From positions 6,200,101 to 6,264,100 of the forward strand of contig NC_003074.8 of assembly GCF_000001735.4 (NCBI RefSeq): 64,000 bases of DNA, written 5' to 3'. Positions 1 through 11,008 of this stretch are shown here, piece after piece. Source of the stretch: Arabidopsis thaliana (Eukaryota > Streptophyta > Magnoliopsida > Brassicales > Brassicaceae). The position numbers and the translations under genes were made by a program. The notes under the pieces were generated by a model, which saw nothing but the letters and a program-made list of their open reading frames with translations, was not told where the DNA came from and ran no database searches. How positions within the stretch are numbered: position 1 is the first letter of the stretch; every line of letters begins with the position of its first letter.

Positions 1-2
1 CC

Positions 3-104
3 GACCATGTGGTTAGGGTCTATGTTCCTTATGGAGCTAAGCTTCTTTGTCAGGAGCTGTTCAGCATGGGCATTACTCTCAACTTCGACACCAAGCTCTG
101 CTGA
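3..104 (+). CDS. NRPD2B: C-terminal end of Pol IV/V second-largest subunit (partial)
   Basis: Only the last 33 codons lie in the window; the stop TGA is at 102-104. The frame reads VRVYVPYGAKLLCQELFSMG and ends TKLC. This matches the extreme C-terminus of second-largest RNA polymerase subunits, where a PYAAKLLxQEL-type segment closes the clamp/anchor region. The plant NRPD2/NRPE2 type serves Pol IV and Pol V in RNA-directed DNA methylation in the nucleus. The paralogue assignment (NRPD2B rather than NRPD2A) rests on my memory that NRPD2B precedes the MYB4R1 gene on chromosome 3, not on sequence I can compare. The family match is firm; the symbol is less sure. Confidence 0.7.
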   Translation, partial: DHVVRVYVPYGAKLLCQELFSMGITLNFDTKLC

Positions 105-588
105 TTCCCCGTCATTATTATGTAAATAGCTTAATGCCTTAAGACCATGATGATATGTGTAGTTTGCTTCAATCCCTGTTCTGGTTAGTGTTGGTTTTGG
201 TTTGGTTGATTCTGTAAGGGTTATCCGAAACGAAGAAATCGTTAAACCAAGCCACTGAACTAAATCTTAAGTGTTGCTTTTGTAAGAGTTGACTCTTTAA
301 CCGTAAATGATGATCGGATTTTGTAAAAATCAGTTCTTTTGTCAACGCTAACCGGTTTATATCTGGTTTTCTATGTGTTTTATAATGATCCGACCCAGAC
401 CCGGCCCGTTTGCACTGATGCCGCCAATGTTAAATTGGTCAGACATAAATAAAACCTTAAGTATTAGGAAAACATTCATCGTCTTCTTCTTCTAGAGGCA
501 TAAACCCTTGGCTTGGAGCCGTTTCTCTCATTCTTCGATTTGATTCAATTTCATTTTCATAAAGAAGGATTTCTCTTTCTGTATCGCG
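105..588. promoter_or_regulatory. 3' flank of Pol IV/V gene and 5' flank of the MYB gene
   Basis: No ORF worth calling. The first part is presumably the 3' UTR of the polymerase subunit gene. A pyrimidine-rich leader (480-570, TCTTCTTCTTC) precedes the MYB start at 589. No clear TATA box was found. Confidence 0.5.
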
Positions 589-3500
589 ATGAATCGGAAC
601 AGCCTATACGAAGCTGATGACGATGATGACGATGACGAAGAAGATGACATCGGTGAAGACCTCGAAGATTTAAGACGCGCATGTATGGTCTCTGACGTTA
701 ATTCCGATCAATTCGCGTCAAAAACCGGTTCAATTGAACCGGAAGGAGTCGGTGGCGGAGAGATACCGTCGGATTCAGAAAACGAAGATGACTTTGAGAT
801 GCTTCGTACAATTAAGAGCCAATTAGCATCTTCCAAGGATGCGGGTAGAAGCAGTGGTCCTCCCATGGGTTTGTCCTTGCTCTCGGATTCGGAGAGTGAA
901 GATGATTTCGAGATGATTCGGAGTATTAAGAGCCAATTGTCATTGTCCATGGATGTGTCCCTTCCTCCAATTGGTTTATCTGACGATGAAGAAGATGATG
1001 CCTTTGAAACACTTCGTGCTATTCGTAGGCGATTCTCTGCTTATAAGAATTTCGGTGAGCACAATTTTGAAATCTTATACTTGTTTTCTTTTCTATTTGC
1101 GTTAAAGCTACTGATTTGTTAGATAATGTTTCTGTGTTACCTTTGCAATGTTCGTTCTATGGTTATCTGAAGACTCTGCCTCAACTGATAGTTTTTTGCT
1201 GATGGTAAGATTAATTTGAGTTCCTTCAGTTTCACTATTGGAAGCTAGTTGTTATAAGGTGTGAAAAATGCAGACTTTTTCATCTTGTTATTTGGTTTTT
1301 AACAGTCTATTTATGCAATATGTATTGTCCCTGATGGAATAAGTTAGAAGCTCTCTGTGCTTATGTTTGATTCTTGATATGATGAATTCATGATGCTAGG
1401 ATGATATTGGTTTGCTTGTATGGTCTCTGACGTTAATTCCCATTAGTTCTTCTTATTTGGTTTGCTTGCTTGTCTTTTTATCCAGTGTTTTAAGTGGAAA
1501 ATATGCTTATGTGGTCATTTTCTTACTATTTTTCTGCAGATTCGGAAGGAAAATTCATGAATGATTCTCACGGGAAGAAAAAGCAGGTACATAACTCGGA
1601 CAATGAACCTTCAAGCGAAATATTGAGTAGATCTAATACTTGTGAAAGCTTTCCAGATCACGGGAAATCAGTTGTCACTGTGCCAGACTCAGAGGATGTA
1701 CAAGATGGTCATATGCCAGCTGCGAGTTCAAGTTTCCCTGAAGCTGCACGAGCGTTTGTTGATGCAATCAGGAGAAACAGAGCATATCAGAAATTTCTTA
1801 GAGGAAAATTGGCAGAAATTGAAGCAACGATCGAGCAGAACGAGAAACACAAGAAAAATGTTAGAATAGTCAAAGATTTTCAAGCTTCTTGCAAGAGAAT
1901 TACTAAACTGGCACTCTGTCAGAGGAAAGATCCTCGTGTCGAATTAATCTCAACACGGAAATCTGGGCCTTGTGATAGCTCCGAGGTAATTGGGCCTTGT
2001 GATAGCTTCGAGGTAATACTTTGATCTAGTTTTCCTGCCTCTGCTGTTTTTTTGTAGTCGTTAAAAAAAGTACTGCTTCAGCTGTTTTCTGTTGACCGTG
2101 ATGGAAAATGTTTCTTATCCTAAATCCCTTGTGTTTTTTTTTGTAGGGTAATGATAAAAAGATATCTCCTTTGACGTTGGGTCCAGCGGAAAACCCTTGT
2201 GTTGAAAATTATAGGATGGCACTAGAGAAATATCCAATTTCAGTGAAACGCAGAAAATGGTCTACTGAGGAGAACAAAAACCTCGCAAAAGGTTTAAAAC
2301 AAGAAGTTCAAAAGATACTGCTTTCTGAAGCAATTGAACGGTCCAGGTACTACTTACTCATCTTCTTTTAAAGTGCAATCATTAAATCTGCTGCTTAAGA
2401 TCTTTTCAGATGCAGACTTAGTTTAGGTTTTTCTCATTTTAATTTTTTCGAAAGAGTTGAATGACAGATATTTCTTAACAGTGACTTGGAAGGAGCTACA
2501 TATGATATAGACACTATCAATGAATCGATCGGAAATCTTGAGATCACACCAGAAATGATTAGGCAGTTTCTTCCGAAAATTAACTGGGATTCGTTGGATA
2601 TCAAGGACCGTTCTGCTGCAGAATGTGAAGCTCGGTAAGTTCCTCCTTTATTTGAACTCTGGTTACTAAGATAAATCAGCTTTTAATCATCTATGGGTGT
2701 ACATATACCATCACTCTCTTATTTTGATATATTAGTGGATTTTCTTATCCTGTGCCTCATTGTAGGTGGATGAGCTCGGAAGATCCATTGATTAACCACG
2801 GTCCGTGGACTGCAGCAGAGGACAAAAACCTACTCCGAACTATCGAACAAACGAGTCTTACAGACTGGGTTGATATCGCGGTGTCACTAGGGACAAATAG
2901 GACCCCATTTCAATGTTTGGCTCGATATCAGAGAAGCTTGAATCCAAGCATATTGAAAAAAGAATGGACTGCAGAGGAAGATGACCAACTTCGTACTGCA
3001 GTAGAGTTATTTGGGGAGAAAGACTGGCAATCTGTTGCAAATGTATTAAAAGGAAGAACTGGAACTCAGTGCTCGAATAGGTCAGTTTTATCTTCTACAT
3101 TCACCCATTTCTTTATGAGTTAGATATTAATTACTGTAGTATGTTAAGAGGTAGCCTCGTCCCTTTCCCTCCATCTGCAAATTATATGAATTTAATTTAG
3201 TTCAGTTCGATCAATTGCCTCAAGAGCTAGTTTGTTTGGTCAAAAGGTCTATAGGGTTTATAAACCACCCATAAAGTCCATGTTTAGTCGATGTGGGATT
3301 ATATCATAACCTCAATATGCACTCATGTCTCATTGGTGACAATCCTCTAGGATTTTAGATTGAGTTACAAGGTTATGTTCTGTCATTTTATGTGCTTGTT
3401 TATGTCTGCATTCAGATACATGATTGAATATCTAATTTCATTCTCTCTATACTCTCAGATGGAAAAAGTCGCTTCGCCCTACCAGAAAAGGGACATGGAG

Positions 3501-4483
3501 CTTAGAGGAAGACAAACGTGTAAAGGTAGCTGTGACACTCTTTGGATCTCAAAACTGGCATAAAATTTCTCAGTTTGTTCCTGGACGGACTCAGACTCAG
3601 TGTCGGGAGAGATGGTTAAATTGTTTAGATCCCAAAGTAAATCGTGGGAAGTGGACTGAGGAAGAGGATGAAAAGTTGAGAGAAGCAATTGCAGAGCATG
3701 GATATAGCTGGTCTAAGGTGGCTACTAATCTGTCATGTCGTACTGACAATCAGTGCTTGAGGAGATGGAAGAGATTATATCCTCATCAAGTGGCTCTTTT
3801 ACAAGAAGCTAGAAGGTTACAAAAAGAAGCTAGTGTAGGTAATTTTGTTGATCGGGAATCAGAGCGTCCTGCTCTTGTCACAAGCCCTATTTTGGCACTA
3901 CCGGATATATCTCTAGAGCCAGAACCCGATAGTGTAGCCCTGAAGAAGAAACGCAAAGCCAAGTAAGTTAAATAGATTATTCCTTACATACACACACACA
4001 CACACGTAGCTTTTGTGAATCTAACTAAATTCACCTTTTTGTTGATTCAGGCAGAAGAAGTCAGATGCAGAGAGACAACCAAAGAGACGGAGAAAAGGAT
4101 TAAAGAACTGCTCAGGAGATGTATGTAGACAAGAGAATGAGACTGTTTGTGAAAATGAACCGAACAATGGAGGAGAGGAAAGGATGTTGGCATTGGAATG
4201 TCATGACGAGATCCAAGACAATGCAAAGGAGAAGCCAAAACAAAGACGCAAAAGTGTTGCAGAAACTGTTTGTGAAAATGAACCAAACAATGGAGGAGAG
4301 GAGAGGATGTTGGCATTGGAATGTGATAACGAGATCCAAGACAATGCAAAGGAGAAACGAAAACGAAGACGCAAAAGTGTTGCAGAAACATCTAACAACA
4401 CCACTGGTTTAAAAAAACTTACGCCTAGGAGAAGGAAAATATCTGCAGTTGTTCCTATTAAGAACCAAGATGCACCAAATTAG
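589..4483 (+). CDS. MYB4R1: MYB4R1 / SNAPC4-like 4.5-repeat MYB protein
   Basis: Seven exons: 589-1054, 1540-2012, 2147-2346, 2482-2634, 2766-3080, 3459-3962, 4051-4483; product 847 aa. The middle holds a half MYB repeat ending near W432, then four full repeats with regularly spaced tryptophans: W445/W465, W498/W518/W537, W549/W569/W588, W601/W620/W639. A half plus four repeats is the signature of SNAP190/SNAPC4, the large DNA-binding subunit of the snRNA-activating complex that binds the proximal sequence element of snRNA promoters. A nuclear role in snRNA transcription is therefore inferred. The N-terminus is very acidic with three copies of an SDxExEDDFExxR motif. The C-terminus is Lys/Arg-rich and carries a 41-residue tandem duplication. 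The start ATG is the first good one after a CT-rich leader. Confidence 0.9.
769..1047 (+). repeat. Threefold acidic motif in exon 1 of MYB4R1
   Basis: Residues about 61-79, 99-117 and 131-149 share the pattern SDxExEDDFExxRxIxxxx. Spacing is uneven (38, then 32 residues), and the third copy is the most diverged (R-R-R-F in place of S-Q-L). Confidence 0.75.
4139..4388 (+). repeat. 123-bp in-frame tandem duplication in MYB4R1 C-terminus
   Basis: Two adjacent copies of a 123-nt (41-codon) unit. Position 4143 aligns with 4266, both starting CTGTTTGTGAAAATGAACC. They differ at only a few positions, so the duplication looks recent and keeps the frame. Each copy encodes an acidic stretch followed by a basic tail of the KRRRKSVAET type. 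Confidence 0.92.
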
Positions 4484-4839
4484 TTGTTTTTTTGGCTCTT
4501 GAAAATTTTGAAATTTATTGTATGTATAAATATGTGTAATCCAAACATCTTTAGAATAGTCACTGATTCTAACAACAACGACAACAAAAATCTTGAACTC
4601 AACAATAAATAAGTTGAACTAGGCATTGGTAGAAAGAGTAGTTGAATGCATTACATTTTTTTTCGTTCACGGTAAAAGGTTGTTAGACGCAATAGCTCTG
4701 TTTAATTTACTAAACCCTATCGATAAATATTACATGAACACTTATTCTAATTAGTATCCACAAAGAGGAAAATCAAAACTGTCTGTATACAAATAATCAC
4801 TAATGAGATTTTATAATAAGAGAGTACAATATCATGACA

Positions 4840-7800
4840 TCACTTGCTTCTGACGAACTTCCTTCGAGTGTTAATACCATTCGTTTCATTGCCCATTTTC
4901 TTCTTCTTCATCTTCTCTAACTTCTGTCTATGTCCTTCAATATCTGTCTTTATCACTCGCTCTCTCATCTCGTCTGGTAGCAACGCCAGTCTCGAAAACT
5001 TCTTTGGTGACACAAATCCACCAAGTCTCTCTTTGATGTGGTTAAACGCAGGAACAAGTCCACGTCTTATGAAACACCCGTCAATCAGGTCCATCGAGTT
5101 TGATTCTGGTAAAGACACCGAGTCTTTTAGCTCCAAGTCGAAGCAGAACGGCGAGTCCTTCAACCACATTCTGAGAGAGTGAGCTTTGGCCACTAGCAGT
5201 CCCGTTCTCGTCTTGCAGGGAAGAAATGGAGAACCCATTTCCCAAAGACACGCCTTTAGCGTTTTATCAAGGGATATACCGTTGTACTCTGCGGTCCCTG
5301 TGATTAAGACAACTGACTTTGGAGACTCTGGGTAGCCTTCCAGTGATGCATCCTGAAATGGGAGAAGAATAGTAACAGAGGGTTATTGGTGAATATGAGA
5401 ATGATTCTCAAACGATCTTTAGTTATGCAGGCATTTGTGGAATATGATGTGAAGATGCAGAGATATTAAGAGAGAAGAAAGAGATGAAGTGCCTGCATGT
5501 GGTCAAGCCATAGCGTCAGGGCAACAAGTGCTGCACCTCCAGACAGCCTTCTGAAATCCGCACCCCAGTCCTTGTCCGCCACCCTGAAAAATCAAAGTGA
5601 ATCACAAATGTTACTGCTAAACACTCTGTGCATTTGGAAACATTTGCATGAGAAACAAGTGACTAGTTCATGGGCGAGTGTTAACACCATTTATGAACGT
5701 ATACAAGACTGACCTAAAAACATCGAGACTGAAGATACCCCTTTTGATTCCCAATTGGAAAACCCATGATGCAGTAGCTCTGAGTTCAAACGCCCAGAGA
5801 AGATTCAAAAGAGCATTAACAAAATTGAGAGCAGCATTGTCCTCTATGGATTTCAGTTTCTCGAACCATCCATCCACCTCAGAAACTAGCAACTCAGGTC
5901 TTCCAGCTAAAAGCCTGGTAGGTATCATTAAAAAACCAGAGAAAAAAATTCATAAGAATCAGTACCATATGATATGATCCTGTATCAGATTTTATATTAT
6001 CATAATAAGAAAAGCCACAAACATGATCTTAACAGAACTATACTCTTTAAGGAATGCATCAGATCATCTATACCTGATAGGAAGATCAAAACCAATATCT
6101 TCAAGAGCTTTAAGCAGCAACATGACTTCAATTTTTTCCTTGGAGAAACTCGCCGCCCTAACAAAGCAAGTCCATATCCTGTGGTCTGGCTCTAGGCCCT
6201 CTTTCTTCATTTCCAAAAGCCTTTCTATTCCACTGTTATAATCTTTGCTCCGAAGGTAAGCATCAATAACTGAACTATAAGGCAGAGTTGTTAGTTCCAC
6301 TTCTGTGTCTTTCAGGTTACTAAGAACTTTTTCAGCTTCTTGGGGATTTCCTGAAGAACTATATGAAACCATAAGCAGATGCATTGTAGCAAGTGTTGGT
6401 TCTATTCCCGCATTCTTCATCATTTGCAATAACTTCTCTGCCTTGGAGTCGCTTCCAGAATCTCGGGATATTTTCATCATTGTGTGGTAAAATGAACGGT
6501 CTAGTTTCAAACCTTTTGAGAGAAGCTCTTCAAACAGTTGTTCAGCTTGTTCAAGGCATTTTTGCTTACCAAAAGCAGAGATCAAGCTCTTGTATGTGTC
6601 CAGTTTTGGGTCCAAACCAAGATTTCTCATTTGCTGCATAAGCAAGTACCCTTCTTCTGGTCGTCTGTCTCTACAATACATTATAATCAGAGTATTGTAA
6701 GTGGTCTCGTCTGGTTCCAGTCCAGTTTCTTTTATCCTCTGGTATACTTGAACTGTCTTCTTGTAATCCTCGATAGCCGTATACATCTTCAGCATGGAAT
6801 TCCATATAGCAAGCTCAACCTTGAAATTGGCCTCTTCCATTTCAGAGACCATAATTTCAGCATCTCTAACTCGTTTCCCTTTGCAGAGAAGCTCAATCAT
6901 CATCCTATAAAGGCGGATTGTGGGTAAGTAACCAGCAGCTTTCATGCTACTGTATATCTTCTTTACCTCAAAGATATTTCCAGCTCGGGCAAATGCGTCA
7001 AGCATCAAGAGAATGGAGCTTTTGCTAATCTTAAAGCCCATATCTTGCAATTCTTCAACAACAACGTAGAGCTCCTCGAGTCTCCCATCAACACACAAAG
7101 CATGCAACAAAATATTGATGGATTCAACAGTAGGAGACGGACCATCCCTCATCATAGTGTTAAAAATAGCCCTTGCCCGCTCGTAACAGCCACACTGAGC
7201 ATAAGCCGACATCAAGCTGTTCCATGTCTTCAGATCAGGTGTTCGTCCACTTTGTCTTAGGTTGCCAACCACACTCTCCGCTTTCTGCCATAGTTTTTGT
7301 TTTCCATAAGCCTCAATGATATCAGTATACATAGGCGAACAAGCAAAGTGGAAGCCTTTTGTCTCAGCCTGATTAACCACTTGATGAGCTGTCTCTGGAA
7401 AGCCAAGCTTGCAATACACAACAACCATGCTTTTACAAACACTTTCTGAAGCTTCGCAGCCAGATAGTCTCAGGTCAGAGAAAACCTGAGAAGCTTCAGC
7501 ATAATGTTCATTTGCTACACAGCAGTGTAATAGAGTCTCATACATGGTGGAACTGCCAAAACACCAGCCATGAACACATGGGTCAGCGAAATATTCATCT
7601 AGAGCAGCGCTTAAGTTGTTCACCTTGCAATGTAGAACAATTAGAGCTTCAGTTATAAGTCTTTTAGATCCACTGGCATGCTCTTTCAAAAATTCAAGTA
7701 ACTCAAACGCTTCTGAATGCCTGCCTGATGAACTATAGGAACCCAGGATAGACAATAGAGTGTCGTTTTCCAATTCATAGCCATTGGTGATAGCCACTTT

Positions 7801-9591
7801 CAACTGTCTAGCAGCGAGATCAAAGCATTCGCCCTTAACAAGCACTGATGAAATCTCTAGTGGGTTCATGCCACACAATTCTTCCATGTCTCTGATGGTT
7901 TTCTGAATGTCATCTGACCTGTTTTCCTTCATAAGTCCAAGTATCATCAACTCATACAGAGTGTAAGACGGTGTATGACCATCAGAAATCATATCACGGT
8001 ATAAACCCCAGGCCTTTCTTGTCTCGTTGCCTCTTAGTAATACATCCAACATTACAGAATACGCTAAATTATCAGGTTTAGTGCCTGAGCGCAACATGCA
8101 ACTGAAAGTATCCTCAGCCTCCTCTCGCTTTCCAGCCTTGGCATAACCACAGATAAGAGCACTGTATGTCTGCAGAGTTGGTTTGATCCCAACATCAAGC
8201 ATCTCAGACATTAAAGCTGCGGCTTCCACTGTTCGGTTTGCTTTTCCAAGAGAATCGATCAAAACAGTGTAAGTAATAGCATCAGGGTTCCTACCCGACA
8301 AACCTTTCATGTCCTTATAAAGCTGTAGCGCAAGATCAAGTTGTCCCTGCTTGCCATACATGTGAATGATCGTGTTGTATGTCATCTCATCTTTCCCAAA
8401 CCCCATTTTCTGCATCTGTTGGTACACCTCCTTCACCTTCTCCGTATTTCTTTCTCTGGCAAACGCATACAGCAAAGAGTTGTATGTCACTGCATCAGGG
8501 AAAAAACCTTTAAGCTCCAGCTCCATGAAGAGCCTCTCAGCTTCAGCAGCAAGCCCACATCTTCCATAAACAGAAATCATAGCATTATAAGTCCACAAAT
8601 CAGGCTGACACCGATGAGCTTCCATATCCTCAAAAACCTTCACTGCACCATCCAAATTCGAATCCCGCGAACAGGCACTAAGAAGAGTGTTGTAAGTGAT
8701 AGCATCAGGCCTAAGACCCGAATTCCTCACCATATCTAATAACTCAACAGCCAAATTCGGAGTCAACCCACCAGATTTAAGCCTAGCGTTGATAAGAGTA
8801 TTGAAACTAATAAGATCTGGAACACACCCTCTCTGACGCATTGCATCGACCAGCTCTTGTGCTTTCGAAAACTTACCACTACGTGAATAAACCCCCATCA
8901 TTGCGTTGTACACCTGAACCCTATCTCCGACGGTTGGCTCAGCCCTAGTGAAAATCTCCACCGCAAGGGATTCCTGATTCCACCGTCCCAAAACACCGAG
9001 TATAGCAGCCACCATCCGAGCGTTAGGAGAGTGCCAATGACGGAGATTGAGCCACTCAAAAACCTCAAGAGCTCGTTGCCAACTCTCTTGACCAACTGAT
9101 TTCACGACGAAGCAGTAATCAGTAGGAGTCATCTGAACAAGACGAGCATCGAGAATATCAGCAACGAACTGATTAGATTTCAAGCTTAGAATCTTATCCG
9201 TCAGAAATTTGACTCTCTCTCTCCAGTCTTTAGCCTTAATCAACGCCACTTTATTCATCTTCTTCACTCTCCTTCTCCGAGTCGCCACGGCGGTTTCATC
9301 TTTCGTCTTTTGCTCCTCGCGGGAGGCAATTGAATCGACGACATCACCTGAATCCGGTGTACCGGCGATGGGAGAAACCGGAGAAGAAAGAGTTTGTGAA
9401 GGTGTGGAATCATAAATCTCACGGAGATTCAAATGTGGCCATCGGACGGCGGGAGAAGCTCGACTGTAAGTGAATTTCTGGGAAGAAGAAGTAGTGCTGC
9501 TGATGTTCGCTTGTTCATCTTTAATCTCAGGATTAAGAGTGGCGCGAACGGATAAAGCAGGAAAAGCTAAAGCCCCTGCAGAAACCGCCAT
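4840..9591 (-). CDS. EMB1270: EMB1270, plastid PPR protein with SMR-like C-terminus
   Basis: Four exons on the minus strand: 9591-6074, 5914-5714, 5583-5493, 5352-4840; product 1440 aa. After an N-terminal transit-peptide-like region (about 150 aa, Ser/Ala-rich, then basic), the protein is a long array of 35-residue PPR units (repeated TYNTLI/NAMI and AxxLFxxM patterns) to about residue 1170. The C-terminus (about 1245-1335) resembles an SMR domain, with an LITG motif where TGxG is expected, but the motif reads TGTA. EMB1270 is known to be needed for embryo development and for splicing of chloroplast group II introns with CFM2. Intron 3 (5492-5353) has a GC donor: the minus strand reads CAG then GCACTT, and no GT lies nearby. 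Frame and total length support it. Convergent with MYB4R1; divergent from the RACK1C side. Confidence 0.93.
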
Positions 9592-9647
9592 TAATGTCTT
9601 CTTCTCTCAGCTTCATAAATTTCGTTGTACCGTTAAAAGATGAGAAG

Positions 9648-9975
9648 CGAGTGAAAGAGAAGAGTGATCTTTTAAGGTTCCTGAGAAAGTGAGAAACAAA
9701 CTCCTTGCCGTCTAAGATTTTTACCAACAAACACCTTGCTGTTTTTAACTGTGACAAGGATTTTATGAAGCGAGACGAAAGTTGCGTTATAAGACCAATT
9801 TTAAAGATGAAGAATATAAAATGCAACCAAAATCCGTGACCTTTTGATAGAGTGTATGATGATAATTAAACAAAATTTGACAAAATACAAGATTTACATG
9901 AGAGCCAGTTTGGAAAAATTGGATAAACTAAAAGCAGCGACAATGTTGAGAGAGTTCCTCAGCTTAAAGTTGTGG
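9648..9975. repeat. Duplicated spacer, copy A (EMB1270 side), with RACK1 sliver
   Basis: This stretch matches 10722-10975 in patches: GTGAAAGAGAAGAGTGAT at 9651, ATAAGACCAAT near 9788, GTGACCTTTTGATA near 9832, and CTAAAAGCAGC near 9927. At 9949-9974 it continues into sequence that matches 24 of 26 bases of RACK1C coding DNA at 11705-11731. On the minus strand that codes FKLRNSL (RACK1C: CKLRNSL). It therefore looks like the 3' remnant of a second RACK1 copy. Confidence 0.65.
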
Positions 9976-9989
9976 CCATTTGATTTGCG

Positions 9990-10572
9990 CTAGACTTGGA
10001 ACATAAGAACAGATACGTGGGTGATAAAGGCTATGTAGCGCTCCCGCGTCTCTGTGTCTTTATCCAAAAACACGACAACTTTCTTCTCCTCGTCAACAAA
10101 GAAATTCCCAGCGGCAACCTGAAACTGCAAACCAGTTAGTGGTTCCATACCCACCGCTAAGAACAACTTGCTCCACGACGCTGTTTCGGGCTCAATCTTA
10201 GTCGTAATCCATATCTCCATCTGTAATGTATCATCTCTCTCAAATAACACTGTAAGTTGCTCATCTCTAACACTAGATAGAGTCACAGTATCTTCATTAA
10301 AAGAGTGAAACGGTAGACTTAGAGGGGGTCCAAATATCTCTCTTGTAAAATCATAACAGAGTAAGAACTCAGGGAGATGCTTTTGTTGAGTATTTCCCTT
10401 GAGAGACACGCCACGTGCAGAAAACTGTATCTCCCAGTTCGCAGAGTTAATGTTAGGGATAGTAATATTCATCCGTGGTTTAGAGGAGTTGAGGACTTGA
10501 GGTAGTAGAGTTCATACTGTACGTATCCGTAACAAGGTTCACTAAATCCCTTGGAAGATTGGCCATCATCAT
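9990..10572 (-). pseudogene. F-box associated-domain gene remnant
   Basis: The 160-codon frame 10472-9990 is the C-terminal half of a type 1 F-box-associated (FBA) domain. It shows the family's ARGVSLKGNT, FLLCYDFTRE, EDTVTLSSVR, EIWITTKIEP, SWSKL and PLTG blocks in order. Just upstream (from 10572) a separate frame starts MMMANLPRDLV, the usual first residues of these F-box proteins, but the rest of the F-box and the first half of the FBA domain are gone. Complete relatives are about 350-400 aa. The remnant sits between two copies of a duplicated spacer. A short expressed FBA-only protein starting at 10472 cannot be excluded, but it would lack the F-box needed to join an SCF ubiquitin ligase. 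Confidence 0.75.
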
Positions 10573-10721
10573 CTCAAGGATCATAAATAAGTTAGGTTAA
10601 TGCTTCAGAAGATACTCTCCTCTGCTTCCGGTGGTTACAAATTTGAAGACAAAGAAACCCACCCTAACTGAATTGGGCCAATCATGGGCTTTAGAAATCT
10701 AATAGGCTTGTAATGTGGCCG

Positions 10722-10975
10722 GTGAAAGAGATAAGAGTGATATATTATAGGGATGAATTGTGAAGATTGAACCTCAATAAGACCAATCGGAAGATCACGA
10801 AGGTAAGTGTAATCAAAATCGTGACCTTTTGATATATAGTGATATGATAATCAATGGATTGTTTTTTTCTCTTCTGGAAATTAAACAAAAATTGCCAAAA
10901 TAGAGGTTTGCGAGAGACTAATACAATACTGACGCAGTCTGGAAAAATTAAAAGCAGCTAAACTTTTTTCCGGAG
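10722..10975. repeat. Duplicated spacer, copy B (RACK1C 3' side)
   Basis: Partner of the 9648-9975 block, same orientation, about 1.0 kb away. It directly follows the RACK1C stop (minus strand), so it includes RACK1C 3' UTR or downstream DNA. Copy B lacks about 90 bp present in copy A near 9675-9785 and carries a 30-bp T-rich insert near 10860. Confidence 0.65.
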
Positions 10976-11008
10976 ATTTCGTGACTTCTTCTTCATCTTG
11001 TTGTGTCT

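Noticed and set aside
3081-3458. MYB4R1 intron 5 as a possible transposon insertion (CGATGTGGGATTATATC-like run)
   Set aside because: The motif recalls plant repeat ends, but no terminal repeats or target duplication were seen.
9533-9826. 97-codon minus-strand ORF across the EMB1270 start
   Set aside because: Overlaps the real start in another frame and has no family features; most likely the 5' leader read out of frame.
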